From assembly GCA_910585635.1 (NCBI GenBank), contig CAJUFE010000012.1, positions 1 to 64,000 of the forward strand: DNA of 64,000 nucleotides. The letters run 5' to 3'. The DNA is from an uncultured Lachnospiraceae bacterium (GTDB lineage: Bacteria; Bacillota; Clostridia; Lachnospirales; Lachnospiraceae). The position numbers and the translations under genes were made by a program. Below, one piece after another: positions 25,019-34,143 of the stretch; positions within the stretch are counted from its first letter, which is position 1; each line of letters starts with the position of its first letter. Below the pieces are notes generated by a model. It did no database searches. It was not told the origin of the DNA and saw only the letters and a program-made list of their open reading frames with translations.

Positions 25019-27564
25019 TGCCGGAAGAACTGATCCAACAGCCGGGCCACCTCACGGATATCGATCGGCTTCGGCGTATGTGCGTTCATGCCGCAGTCCA
25101 GGCAGCGTTGGATATCATCATAAAATGCATCGGCGCTGATCGCGATGATGGGGACCTGGCCCGCATCCTCCCGGGGCAGACCGCGGATCGCCGTGGCCGC
25201 CTCAAAGCCGTTCATGTTCGGCATCCTTAAGTCCATCAGGACCGCATCATACCATCCTGCCGGCGAGGCCCGGAACATCTCCACACAGACCTTGCCGTCC
25301 TCCGCATGCTCCAGCTCCACGCCCAGCCCTACGAAGAGCTCGCTGGCGATCTCCCAGTTCAGCTCATTGTCCTCTGCCATCAGGATATGCCGGCCGGAGA
25401 AGTCGAACTGCTCCTCCTCCTCGGCCTGCTGGGCAGTCTCCGCCTCTGCATATCGGCGCAGGCCATAGTACAGACTGGAGATGAACAGCGGCTTGGCGAT
25501 ACAGCCCACTGCGCCGGCCGCCCGTGCTTCCCGCTCTACTTCACCCCAATCTCCGTCAAACAGCAGGAGGATCGGGACCTCACTCCCCACGACATCCTGC
25601 AGCTTTCGGATGACCTGGCGATAGTCCTGGTCGGGCAAGCTGTACTCCAGCAGGACGATCTGGTAGTCCTTATGCTCCCCATGCCGTTCCCGGGCCAGCC
25701 TTATCCCCTCTGCTCCATCCGGCGCGCACTCTGCCAAGAGGCCCAAGGAGGTGAGCATCTCCGCGGCGGTCTCCCGGATCTTCCCGTCCTCTTCCACCAC
25801 CAGGACCTTCCTCTCCGGGAGCTTTAGCTCCTGCTCCTGGATATGGGTCCGCTCCAGATCTAAGATCACATGGAACACGCTGCCCTTCCCCGGTGTGCTC
25901 TCCACCCGGATCGCGCCCTGCATGGCATCCACGATGTTCTTGACGATCGTCAGGCCCAAGCCTGCCCCCGCCGTCTTCTGCACCCGTGCGCTGTCCTCCC
26001 GGACAAAGGGCTCGAAGATCCTTTTCTGGAGCTCCTCCCCCATACCGATGCCGTCATCCTGGACATACAGATGGGAACGGACATACCCCTCCCCCTTGGG
26101 AGAGGGCTCTTCACAAAGGGCTGCCTGGATATGGCCGCCCTTCGGGGTGAACTTGACCGCATTTCCCAAAAGATTTAGGAGGATCTGGGTCAAACGTACC
26201 ATATCCGCCAGCACATTTTCACAGAACACACCCTGGGTGTAGATCTGGAAATGCTGTCCCTTTTCCTGGATCTGGGGCTGGATGATCGTCAGCACATTGT
26301 GGAACACCTCCCGCAGGGAGACCGGCTCCACGTTCAGGCTCAGCTCACCGCCCTCGATCTTGGACATGTCCAGCATATCGTTGATGATGCCTAATAGATG
26401 CTGGCTGGAGACATTGATCTTCTTTAAGCAGGAGCGGACCTGGGGGGTGTTATGTAAGTTGGCGATCGCCACCGTGGTCATGCCCATGATGCCGTTCATC
26501 GGCGTACGGATATCGTGGCTCATGTTGGAGAGGAATTCACTCTTGACCTGACTGGCCCGCTCCGCTGTCCGCTTTGCCTCGTCCAGGTCGTGGATCTGCT
26601 GCCTGGTCAGCCGGAAATACCCTAAGAACACCAGCAGCAGGACACCTAAGATCAGACCGCAGCCACCTATAGAGACCACGGTCCAGCGCATCCCCAGCCG
26701 GTCGATCGTCTCGTCCAGGGTATTGTGGGACATGTACAGCAGGAGATACCACTCGGAGTTGGGCAGGGCCGTGCAGTACAGGTTTTTGTAGCCCGCATTG
26801 GACTGGACCACACCGGTGTAGTCCTTCCGGCGGTCCATAGCGGCGGTCAGTTCTTCGACATAGCGGTCCGGCGCTTTCCCGTCCACCTGCTCATAGACGC
26901 TGCCCACCCGGTCAAAATAGTTATCGCTGCCGTCCATCTCCTGGCTCTGGATGATAAAGCTGCCGTCCCGCCGGATGATGGAATAATCCACCATAGAGGT
27001 ATCCACATTAAGGGCCAGGGTATCCCGCAGATAGCTGGTGGGGAGCCCGGCTACCAAAGCCACGCTGGTCCTCCCTTCCCCTAAGGGATAGGCGGCAGGC
27101 ACCCCCATCATGACCACAGGCGTCCCTTGGGCGTCCGTGCCCGCGCTCACCTTTTCCTCGCCGCTCTTCAGAGAGCGCAGGAAAGCCTCCGGCATGCCGG
27201 ACTCCATATCCGAGCCGAAGATCATCTCACATTCCCCATCCTCCGTATAAAAGGCCAGGTAGCTAAAGCCCCTGGACCTGGCGCTGTAGGTCAGGGCGAT
27301 CTTCGCCTGATCGTCCTCCCTGACCCGCTGGGGCGGTACGGAGTCCACCAGTGCGCTGACCTGGCTCAGCCGCAGCTCGATGGTGGTCCCAAAATGGGTG
27401 GCGATCTGCTCGCTCATCCCGGACATATAGATCACACCGATATCCTTGATAGCATCCGCTCCCATCCGGTTGCTCCAAACCGTCTGGCCTCCAAAGATGA
27501 CCATGCAGAAGATCGATACACCGATCAGGCTGCTCATCAAAAACCGTGTTATCCTATTTTCCAT
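25000..27564 (-). CDS. Hybrid sensor histidine kinase with two receiver domains
   Basis: About 854 residues: membrane helix near residues 8-30, a large extracytoplasmic Cache-like sensor, a second helix (VVSIGGCGLILGVLLLVFLGYF), then HisKA with SHDIRTPMNG (H350) and HATPase with N, G1 and G2 boxes. The first receiver is degenerate (VLLEYSLPDQD, Glu at the phosphorylation site). The second is intact (VLMDLRMP, D778, and a late Lys in TPKPID). The ATG at 27564 follows GAGAGG. It starts 17 nt after larE and precedes the solute-binding lipoprotein, a probable ligand partner. No HTH output domain is present. Confidence 0.87.
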   Translation of the reverse strand: MENRITRFLMSSLIGVSIFCMVIFGGQTVWSNRMGADAIKDIGVIYMSGMSEQIATHFGTTIELRLSQVSALVDSVPPQRVREDDQAKIALTYSARSRGFSYLAFYTEDGECEMIFGSDMESGMPEAFLRSLKSGEEKVSAGTDAQGTPVVMMGVPAAYPLGEGRTSVALVAGLPTSYLRDTLALNVDTSMVDYSIIRRDGSFIIQSQEMDGSDNYFDRVGSVYEQVDGKAPDRYVEELTAAMDRRKDYTGVVQSNAGYKNLYCTALPNSEWYLLLYMSHNTLDETIDRLGMRWTVVSIGGCGLILGVLLLVFLGYFRLTRQQIHDLDEAKRTAERASQVKSEFLSNMSHDIRTPMNGIMGMTTVAIANLHNTPQVRSCLKKINVSSQHLLGIINDMLDMSKIEGGELSLNVEPVSLREVFHNVLTIIQPQIQEKGQHFQIYTQGVFCENVLADMVRLTQILLNLLGNAVKFTPKGGHIQAALCEEPSPKGEGYVRSHLYVQDDGIGMGEELQKRIFEPFVREDSARVQKTAGAGLGLTIVKNIVDAMQGAIRVESTPGKGSVFHVILDLERTHIQEQELKLPERKVLVVEEDGKIRETAAEMLTSLGLLAECAPDGAEGIRLARERHGEHKDYQIVLLEYSLPDQDYRQVIRKLQDVVGSEVPILLLFDGDWGEVEREARAAGAVGCIAKPLFISSLYYGLRRYAEAETAQQAEEEEQFDFSGRHILMAEDNELNWEIASELFVGLGVELEHAEDGKVCVEMFRASPAGWYDAVLMDLRMPNMNGFEAATAIRGLPREDAGQVPIIAISADAFYDDIQRCLDCGMNAHTPKPIDIREVARLLDQFFRQRGAAR

Positions 27565-27580
27565 GCTCACCTCTCTCTGG

Positions 27581-28432
27581 TCACCGAGTCGTGCTGCCTA
27601 CATCCATGCTGCCGGAACGGAAGCCCTCCAGATCCAAGGTGATGTAGGTATAGCCCGTCTCCTTCAGATAGCGGACGATCTCTTCCTTCTGCAGCAGCAG
27701 GGCAGGAAAGTCCCGGACATCCACCTCCAGCCGGGCGACCTGGCCATGGACCCGGAGACGGACGTTGCCAAAGCCCAGGGCCTTTAGGTAGGTCTCCCCC
27801 CGCTCCACCTGCGCCATGGCCTCGTAAGAAAGGGCCGCGCCGTAAGGGAAACGGGTGGCAAGGCAGGGAGTGGAGGGCTTGGATGCCTCCGGGAGCCCGT
27901 AGTCGGCCGCCAGACGGCGGACCTCCTCCTTGGTCATATGGACCTGGGCCAAAGGGCTTAGGATCTGAAGCTCCTTAAGGGCCCGGATCCCCGGTCGATA
28001 CACATGCAGGTCGTCCTCATTGGTCCCTTCTAAGACCACAGGGACCCCCAGTTCTTTTGTCTTTTCCAAAAGCTTTGTGAACAAGAGCTTTTTGCACCGA
28101 TAGCACCGGTCCGGGGGATTATCCAAGATCTTAGCCCCTTCCAGTTCATCCACCAAGATCGTCAGATGGGCCGCGCCCATCTCCTCTGCGGCTCTCTTTG
28201 CCTCCCGGATCTCCCCGGCCGGATGGAGCCTGGTCTCCATGGTCACCCCATAGACCCTTCTCCCTGTCCCCTCTGCCGCCTTACAGGCCAGCTTTAAGAG
28301 CAGGCTGCTGTCCACGCCGCCGGAAAATGCCACCGCCACATCCTGCCGGGCATACCGGTCCATCAGCTCCTGCAGCTCCTTTCGTTTCTGATCAAATGTC
28401 TGATCCAATGTCTCCTGCACTGCCATGCTCAT
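27581..28432 (-). CDS. larE: LarE, sulfur transferase for nickel-pincer cofactor
   Basis: 283 residues of the PP-loop family: SGGVDSS near residue 37, GTNEDD, and the LarE signature PCLATRFPYG, whose C190 corresponds to the sacrificial cysteine of Lactobacillus LarE. Additional cysteines in DRCYRCKK (C110, C113) suggest the three-cysteine, Fe-S-using LarE type. It adenylates and sulfurates the P2CMN carboxylates. It follows larC by 62 nt. Confidence 0.92.
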   Translation of the reverse strand: MSMAVQETLDQTFDQKRKELQELMDRYARQDVAVAFSGGVDSSLLLKLACKAAEGTGRRVYGVTMETRLHPAGEIREAKRAAEEMGAAHLTILVDELEGAKILDNPPDRCYRCKKLLFTKLLEKTKELGVPVVLEGTNEDDLHVYRPGIRALKELQILSPLAQVHMTKEEVRRLAADYGLPEASKPSTPCLATRFPYGAALSYEAMAQVERGETYLKALGFGNVRLRVHGQVARLEVDVRDFPALLLQKEEIVRYLKETGYTYITLDLEGFRSGSMDVGSTTR

Positions 28433-28494
28433 CTTTGTCTCCTATCCTATGAAGCCCCATATCAGGGCCAAAAGGTGTCCTATCCCAAAAGGCC

Positions 28495-30036
28495 TCAGCG
28501 CATCGCCCCGCCAGACCGGCCTTCCCTCATGAAGACCTCCATGACCTGCTGATAGGACAGCCCCCTCGCCTCAGCCAGCTCTGCCACACTCTCGTACTCC
28601 GGATACCACCGCTCCTCTCCGTCCGGCAGCGTACACTTCTTGACCAGCAGCTCGCCCAGGGACAGCTGGACACGGCCCGTCTCCCTTGGCAATACCGTCC
28701 GTTCCATCTTAAACTTCCGTATGCCGATCGTGGTGGTCTCCCGGAAGATGATCTGCTCTAAGACCTCCACCTTAGACGGATCGCAGAGCACGTTCAGCTC
28801 ATAGGCCGGGCGGTTCTTTTTCATGTACACCGGGACATAGTAGACGTCCCTGGCCCCGGCCTCCATGAGCTTCTTCTGGACATAGCCTAAGGCCTCGCCG
28901 GTGCAGTCGTCCACATTGGTCTCCAGGTGATAGATCACATCGGTCTCCAGGGGCTTTGTCTCTTCTGTTCCCAGCAGCATGGCTCTGAGGAAGCTTGGCC
29001 GTTCATACTGGCGCTTTCCTGCGCCCACGCCCATCTTTTTGATCGTAAAGGTCTCCGGCAGGCGGCTCCCGGTCCGGATCGCCGCGATGATCGCCGCGCC
29101 CGTAGGCGTGACCAGCTCCCCTTCCATATCGATGATCTTGATGGGGATATCATGGGCCTGGACGATGGCCGCCACCGCCGGTACCGGTATGGGGAGGATC
29201 CCGTGCTGACACCGCACACTGCCCTTCCCTTCATGGAGGACCGGCACGATGACCTCCGTGATATCCAGGTCGTCCAGGCATACGGCTGCCGCGATGATGT
29301 CCACGATGGAGTCCACGGCTCCCACCTCATGGAAATGGACCTGGTCCATGGGCGCTCCATGGGCCTTCGCCTCCGCCTGGGCCAGGACCGTGAAGATCCG
29401 GGAAGCGGTCTCCTTAGCCCGGTCGCTGATCTTGGCCTGTCCGATGATCTTTAAGATCTCCGGAAGGCCTCTGTGCTCATGGTGGTGATGGTCATGGCTG
29501 TGATCATGCACATGCTCGCCATGTGGATGACCGTGGTCACTGTGATCATGTACATGCTCGCCATGAGGGTGGCCGTGGTCACTGTGTACATCTGCTCGTC
29601 TGTCCAGGTCATGGGTATGCTCTGCCTGGAGATCATGCTCGCTGCCATGGTCATCATGGCCGTGACCGCTATGCATGTGGTCATGGCTATCGTGCTCATG
29701 GCCGCCATGCTCATGGTCATGGCCGCCGTGCTCATGGTCTTCATGCACATGATCATGGCCGCCGTGCTCATGATCGTGGTCGCCGTGCTCGTGTCCATAC
29801 AGATACGCCATGTCATGGTCATGGTTCTCGTGCTCCGCATCCAGGCACACGTTAAAGTCGCATACATCCAGCCCGGCCTTTTTCACCCGGCTGATCTGGG
29901 TCGAGAACCCCTGTACCGGAAGGCTCTCCAATGCCTTTCGCAGCACCTCCTGATCGGCCCCCAGATCCAAAAGAGCCGCCACCGTCATATCTCCGCTGAT
30001 CCCGGAATAGCATTCCAGGTATAATGTCTGTCCCAC
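28495..30036 (-). CDS. larC: LarC, nickel-inserting enzyme with very long His-rich segment
   Basis: About 513 residues. The N-terminus LYLECYSGISGDMT and C-terminal domains (ETNVDDCTGEALGYV, KKNRPAYELNVLC) match LarC, the CTP-dependent nickel-insertase (cyclometallase). It is one continuous ORF, unlike the frameshifted larC1/larC2 of L. plantarum. An insert of roughly 120 residues (about 70-195) is built of His/Asp/Glu/Gly repeats such as HGDHDHEHGGHDH, a likely nickel store. The GTG at 30036 has GAGGAGGAG upstream and gives the usual LarC start; the ATG at 30066 overlaps larB but lacks a site. Confidence 0.92.
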   Translation of the reverse strand: MGQTLYLECYSGISGDMTVAALLDLGADQEVLRKALESLPVQGFSTQISRVKKAGLDVCDFNVCLDAEHENHDHDMAYLYGHEHGDHDHEHGGHDHVHEDHEHGGHDHEHGGHEHDSHDHMHSGHGHDDHGSEHDLQAEHTHDLDRRADVHSDHGHPHGEHVHDHSDHGHPHGEHVHDHSHDHHHHEHRGLPEILKIIGQAKISDRAKETASRIFTVLAQAEAKAHGAPMDQVHFHEVGAVDSIVDIIAAAVCLDDLDITEVIVPVLHEGKGSVRCQHGILPIPVPAVAAIVQAHDIPIKIIDMEGELVTPTGAAIIAAIRTGSRLPETFTIKKMGVGAGKRQYERPSFLRAMLLGTEETKPLETDVIYHLETNVDDCTGEALGYVQKKLMEAGARDVYYVPVYMKKNRPAYELNVLCDPSKVEVLEQIIFRETTTIGIRKFKMERTVLPRETGRVQLSLGELLVKKCTLPDGEERWYPEYESVAELAEARGLSYQQVMEVFMREGRSGGAMR

Positions 30037-30062
30037 CTGTCTCTCCTCCTCGTCTCCTCTTG

Positions 30063-30854
30063 TCATCTGGCTGCATCATCTCTAGCCCGCACACCGCTGC
30101 CTGCCGCCCCGCCGCCGTACCCCAGCCGGTTGATCTGGGCCGCGATATAGCCTGCGCCATAGCCATTGTCGATGTTGACCACCGCGATCCCGTTAGCACA
30201 GGAATTGATCATGGTCAGCAGCGCCGAAAGGCCGTGCATACTGGCCCCATAGCCCACCGATGTGGGTACAGCGATCACCGGCCGGCTCACCAGCCCTCCG
30301 ATCACGCTGGCCAGAGCGCCCTCCATACCGGCCACCGCCACCACGCAGTTCGCCTCCTGGATCACGTCCAGCCGGGACAACAATCTGTGGAGACCGCTGA
30401 CCCCTACGTCATAGATCCTGCTCACAGCCGCGCCAAAATACTCTGCCGTCTGTGCCGCCTCCTCCGCCACCGGGATATCCGCGGTCCCCGCCGTGCAGAC
30501 GGCGATCTTCCCCTGCCGCTCTTTATCCTTTTTCTCCACCTTCAGGATACGGGAGACCTGGTCATAGGTGACCTGTGGCAGGACCTCCCGCACCAGTTCA
30601 AACTGATGCTCGTCCGCTCTGGTCCCGAACACCTCCCCGTTAGCCTCGAACAGCTTTTGGTAGATGGACACCAGATAAGGATCCGGCTTCCCGCTACAGT
30701 AGACCACCTCCGGGAACCCGGATCTAACCTCTCTGTGGGTATCCAGCTTCGCATACCCCATCTCCTCAAAAGGCTGCTTCCTGAAAAAACGTTCCGCCTC
30801 CTCGACGGAGACCACCCCCGCCCTCACCCGCTCTAATATCTCCCTTGCTTCCAC
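30063..30854 (-). CDS. larB: LarB, NaAD carboxylase/hydrolase
   Basis: 263 residues. The C-terminal half is the AIR-carboxylase-like (PurE-type) domain (AVCTAGTADIPVAEEAAQTAEYFG, VAVAGMEGALASVIGGLVSRPVIAVPTSVGYG) seen in LarB, which makes P2CMN from nicotinic acid adenine dinucleotide. It begins with GTG and AAGGAG upstream. It is first in larB-larC-larE, the full biosynthetic set for the nickel-pincer nucleotide. The racemase gene larA lies ~32 kb away. Confidence 0.92.
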   Translation of the reverse strand: MEAREILERVRAGVVSVEEAERFFRKQPFEEMGYAKLDTHREVRSGFPEVVYCSGKPDPYLVSIYQKLFEANGEVFGTRADEHQFELVREVLPQVTYDQVSRILKVEKKDKERQGKIAVCTAGTADIPVAEEAAQTAEYFGAAVSRIYDVGVSGLHRLLSRLDVIQEANCVVAVAGMEGALASVIGGLVSRPVIAVPTSVGYGASMHGLSALLTMINSCANGIAVVNIDNGYGAGYIAAQINRLGYGGGAAGSGVRARDDAAR

Positions 30855-30904
30855 AAGACACGCTCCTTATCTTCTTGATCTTTGCAGTTTCTGCTTTGTA
30901 GTAA

Positions 30905-30933
30905 ATTATAGTAAATGCGCGGAAAAAAAGCAA
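30905..30933 (-). promoter_or_regulatory. larB promoter
   Basis: Minus strand TTGCTT (30933-30928), 17-nt spacer, perfect TATAAT (30910-30905), about 50 nt upstream of larB. Confidence 0.6.
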
Positions 30934-31048
30934 CCCTAAGAAAGTGCGAGCGCAGCGGACCTCATGCAACAGATCGCTGTCCACCCCTGCGCAAGGGGGC
31001 TTATCACATAGAGATGCTGCAAAGGCTCCCCCTTAAGTTAGGTCCACC

Positions 31049-31078
31049 TTGACACTCCCACGCCCCCCTTGCTAAAAT
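31049..31078 (+). promoter_or_regulatory. Promoter of DUF362 gene
   Basis: TTGACA (31049-31054), 18-nt spacer, TAAAAT (31073-31078), about 30 nt before the start codon. Confidence 0.75.
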
Positions 31079-31109
31079 GGGTTCATCTAACATAAAAGGA
31101 GGATGTGCT

Positions 31110-31991
31110 ATGCAAAAAGCAAAGGTCTATTTTACAAAAGCGATCACGCCGGAAAGTCTTGTAAAGGTCTACGAGGCCCTGGGCCGAGAGCTGCACGGAA
31201 AGGTGGCGGTGAAGATCTCCACCGGTGAGCCGGGCGGCCATAATTTCCTCCAGCCGGCCCTGATCGCTCCGCTGGTCCAAAAGCTGGAGGGTACGATCGT
31301 GGAGTGCAACACCGCCTATGAAGGCCGCCGCAACACCAGCGAGGCCCACTGGCAGACCTTCAAGGATCATGGCTTTGCCGCGATCGCCCCCTGCGATCTG
31401 ATGGATGAGGAGGGTGAACTGGTCCTCCCTGTCCGGAATGGGCGCCACCTGAAGGAAAACTATGTGGGCGGCCACTTAAGCCGGTACGATTCCATGCTGG
31501 TACTGTCCCATTTTAAAGGCCATGCCATGGGCGGCTTTGGCGGCGCATTGAAGAACGTGGCGATCGGCGTGGCTTCTGCCTTTGGAAAAGGCCACATCCA
31601 CTGCAATGGACAGCCCTGCACAAAATTTGAGGACCTGTTCACGGCGGACCATGACTTCTTCTTAGAGTCCATGGCGGATGCGGACAGTGCGGTGATCGAC
31701 TATATGGGCACCCGGAACATGGCCTATGTCAGCGTGGCGAACCGTCTGTCGGTGGACTGCGACTGCGATGCCCACCCCCATGACCCGGAGATGGCGGATA
31801 TCGGCATCTTCGCCTCCCTAGACCCGGTGGCGGTCGACCAGGCCTGTGTGGACGCGGTCTATGCTTCTCCCGATCCCGGCAAGGCGGCCCTGATCGAGCG
31901 CATGGAGTCCAGGAACGGCATCCACACCGTGGAAGCCGCCGCAGCGCTGGGGCTGGGCATACGGGAGTATGAGCTGATCGATCTGGGCTGA
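31110..31991 (+). CDS. DUF362 domain-containing protein
   Basis: 293 residues starting at ATG 31110 with AAAGGAGG 7 nt upstream. DUF362 motifs are visible (KVAVKISTGEPGGHNFL, VLSHFKGHAMGGFGGALKNVAIG, DPVAVDQACVD). Several His/Cys residues (GKGHIHCNGQPC, DCDCDAHPHD) could bind metal or Fe-S. There is no C-terminal ferredoxin domain as in some relatives. Its biochemical role is unknown. It is transcribed divergently from larBCE and may share regulation. Confidence 0.82.
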   Translation: MQKAKVYFTKAITPESLVKVYEALGRELHGKVAVKISTGEPGGHNFLQPALIAPLVQKLEGTIVECNTAYEGRRNTSEAHWQTFKDHGFAAIAPCDLMDEEGELVLPVRNGRHLKENYVGGHLSRYDSMLVLSHFKGHAMGGFGGALKNVAIGVASAFGKGHIHCNGQPCTKFEDLFTADHDFFLESMADADSAVIDYMGTRNMAYVSVANRLSVDCDCDAHPHDPEMADIGIFASLDPVAVDQACVDAVYASPDPGKAALIERMESRNGIHTVEAAAALGLGIREYELIDLG

Positions 31992-32116
31992 GCGGACGGA
32001 TAGGATCGGCTTAGTCAGACCGGCTGGCACAGATCGGCTTGGACCGCGAGCCTGGTCAGTCATATCGAGCCGGCTCGCTCGCAAGGGGGCATGTCCATGA
32101 CCGGAGGGACAGCACA

Positions 32117-32238
32117 ACGGTATCCATAGGATACCGTGAAGGGCTGTTGCTAAATGACCGACCCACTCCATATATGGCCTCAGCATCATTGCCATCAACG
32201 CCATATATAGCAGGATCATCGCATCTTGCAACAGCCCC
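32117..32238. repeat. Nested inverted-repeat element (MITE-like or structured terminator)
   Basis: A perfect 9-bp palindrome with a 3-nt loop (ACGGTATCC/GGATACCGT, 32117-32137) is followed by long-range arms GGGCTGTTGC (32141-32150) and GCAACAGCCC (32228-32237). Inside these is a second pair, ATATATGGC / GCCATATAT. The whole 31992-32345 gap holds no convincing gene. Confidence 0.6.
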
Positions 32239-32345
32239 TCTCTTCTTTCCCTGCTCTGTCCTCGCTTTTTATACGGATCGCCCAACGGTCCGTTCTTACA
32301 TATTGAAGATCTGCCGCCTGGCGCATCGAGGCTTAGCATCAAGGC

Positions 32346-33971
32346 TTAAGTGCTCTTAGGCCCGCCATTGGGGGACAGGCTGCGCCAGCACATAGACTTG
32401 AGCTCCATGTTGGAGGTCATGGTCAGGGTCTTCTGGAGCACATTTTCCGTCATCTCCACCGCGCCATAGATCAGCCCGCCATTTCCATAAAATTCGATCA
32501 CCTCCTGGTCGATGATCAGCTTTAGGGTCAAGGCTTCTGTCCGTCGGAAGAAGATCGCGGCCATATCCCGACGCTTTTCCAGCTCATAAAAGCTGATGGT
32601 CTCCCTGGGATAGTCGATGATGATCTCATAATTGGCCAGACACAGCTTTGTCCGTCCTTTTTCCTGGGGATCCCAGGCCAGGTCCACCTCCAGAGGCGCG
32701 CCGCCCAGACGGATCTTCGTGTACTTCTGTCCCTTCCCCAGCTTCTTATCCAGCTGCCGCCACGCAGCCAGCTCCCGCACCGGCCACAGGCGGAGCCTAT
32801 AGTCCTTCCCCATCTTGACCAGGGACACCTCTGCCGGCAGGGACATGAGCCCGCGGTAGTTCCCACGGTCATTTTCCATGCGCAGCCAGGCCACGCTGAT
32901 CACCCGGTCCTTTACACCGGCATAGGTCTGGGCCGCGTAGGGCAGCTTCGTGCTGTAGGCCATCAGGACCGAGGTCTGGGGAACGAAGGTATAGCCGTCA
33001 AAGTCCCCCACCATATAGTAACCGTCCGCAGACCAGAACACCCACCTCTCCTCATGGCCCCTGCTTTCCGACACCCCTTTAGCTCCATCCTCCCCGCCAG
33101 GGGACTTTAGCTCCTCCACGGGCAGCCGGAACAGGTTCGGACATTCCCACATGTCTTTGACCCGGAATCTGCTGGCCTCTTTCCAGTCCAACAGGTTTTT
33201 CGAACGGTAGACGGCGGATCCATAGCCTTCCAGATACAGCAGCAGGATATACGCATCGCTCTCTTTGTGATACAAGACCTTCGGGTCCCGGTCCTCTCCG
33301 GCCACATGTCCGATCAGGAACTGATCTGAAAGCTCCAGGGTATCGCCTCCGTCTGTAGATACCCGTAAACGCTGGGTAAACTGGTGGCCCGCCTCTGCGG
33401 ACCACTGATCCCTCCCGCCTGCTGCTGTATAGTAGAACAGCAATGCATCCTTCCCGTAGCCGGCCACACCCTCCCGGTCCACCCATCCGCAACCGGAATA
33501 GGCGGGACCATACACATCCGGCCGGATCGCCGGGGGCCTGTGCTCCCAGGTCAGCAGATCCTTGCTCACCGCATGGCCCCAGTGCATATTCCCCCAGCAA
33601 AGGTCATAGGGGTTCCACTGATAATACAGATGATACAACCCGTCTGCATAGACCAGGCCATTGGGATCGTTATTCCATCCGATCTTTGGCGAAAAGTGGA
33701 GCTGAGGGCGGAAGGGGTAGGCATCCTGCACCCTATCCTTATGACAGACGATCCCTGCCAGCAGCTCTTCCCGTACATCACCCCGGATCTCCACATCCTT
33801 TCCCAGATACGCGCCCACGTACATGGCGGTATAAAGATCCTTATCAGCTCCTCCTAACCGGATATCGATCTCCTGGAACTTTTCCCCGTCCAGGTAAAGA
33901 TGCAGCTTTACCTCCGGCTCTCCCTTCCCCACCGGGAACCACAGGTACGGCTCTGTTATATGCAGCAACAT
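32346..33971 (-). CDS. GH32 beta-fructosidase (sucrose/fructan hydrolase)
   Basis: 541 residues with the three GH32 catalytic motifs: WNNDPNG (nucleophile Asp), EDRDPKV (transition-state Asp) and WECPNLF (acid/base Glu), then a C-terminal beta-sandwich (IIDQEVIEFYGNGG). No signal peptide is visible, so it is probably a cytoplasmic enzyme for sucrose, sucrose-6-P or short fructans. No PTS or sugar transporter is adjacent. GGAGG lies about 12 nt before the ATG. Confidence 0.9.
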   Translation of the reverse strand: MLLHITEPYLWFPVGKGEPEVKLHLYLDGEKFQEIDIRLGGADKDLYTAMYVGAYLGKDVEIRGDVREELLAGIVCHKDRVQDAYPFRPQLHFSPKIGWNNDPNGLVYADGLYHLYYQWNPYDLCWGNMHWGHAVSKDLLTWEHRPPAIRPDVYGPAYSGCGWVDREGVAGYGKDALLFYYTAAGGRDQWSAEAGHQFTQRLRVSTDGGDTLELSDQFLIGHVAGEDRDPKVLYHKESDAYILLLYLEGYGSAVYRSKNLLDWKEASRFRVKDMWECPNLFRLPVEELKSPGGEDGAKGVSESRGHEERWVFWSADGYYMVGDFDGYTFVPQTSVLMAYSTKLPYAAQTYAGVKDRVISVAWLRMENDRGNYRGLMSLPAEVSLVKMGKDYRLRLWPVRELAAWRQLDKKLGKGQKYTKIRLGGAPLEVDLAWDPQEKGRTKLCLANYEIIIDYPRETISFYELEKRRDMAAIFFRRTEALTLKLIIDQEVIEFYGNGGLIYGAVEMTENVLQKTLTMTSNMELKSMCWRSLSPNGGPKST

Positions 33972-34028
33972 CGCTCTTCTTTCCTCCTCGTCTGCTCAAG
34001 GTCCGCCTCCATCCAGAAAAACGGACAC

Positions 34029-34065
34029 AAAACGCCAGCCCTATAGATCTATCGGTCTGGCGTTT
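34029..34065 (-). terminator. Terminator, mainly minus strand
   Basis: AAACGCCAG / loop containing ATAGATCTAT / CTGGCGTTT, with T-rich flanks on both sides. It ends the histidine-phosphatase operon upstream of the GH32 gene. Confidence 0.65.
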
Positions 34066-34143
34066 CCGGTCTTTCTTTTCTTTACTATTGAAGTTTTGCC
34101 GTCGGATAGGCGGCATGCGTTCAGGTATGCCAAATGCGCCTGC

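Noticed and set aside
29473..30024. Long open frames on the plus strand opposite larC (Met/Val/Ala- and His-rich)
   Set aside because: They mirror the His-codon repeats of larC and have no ribosome site; typical GC-rich shadow frames.
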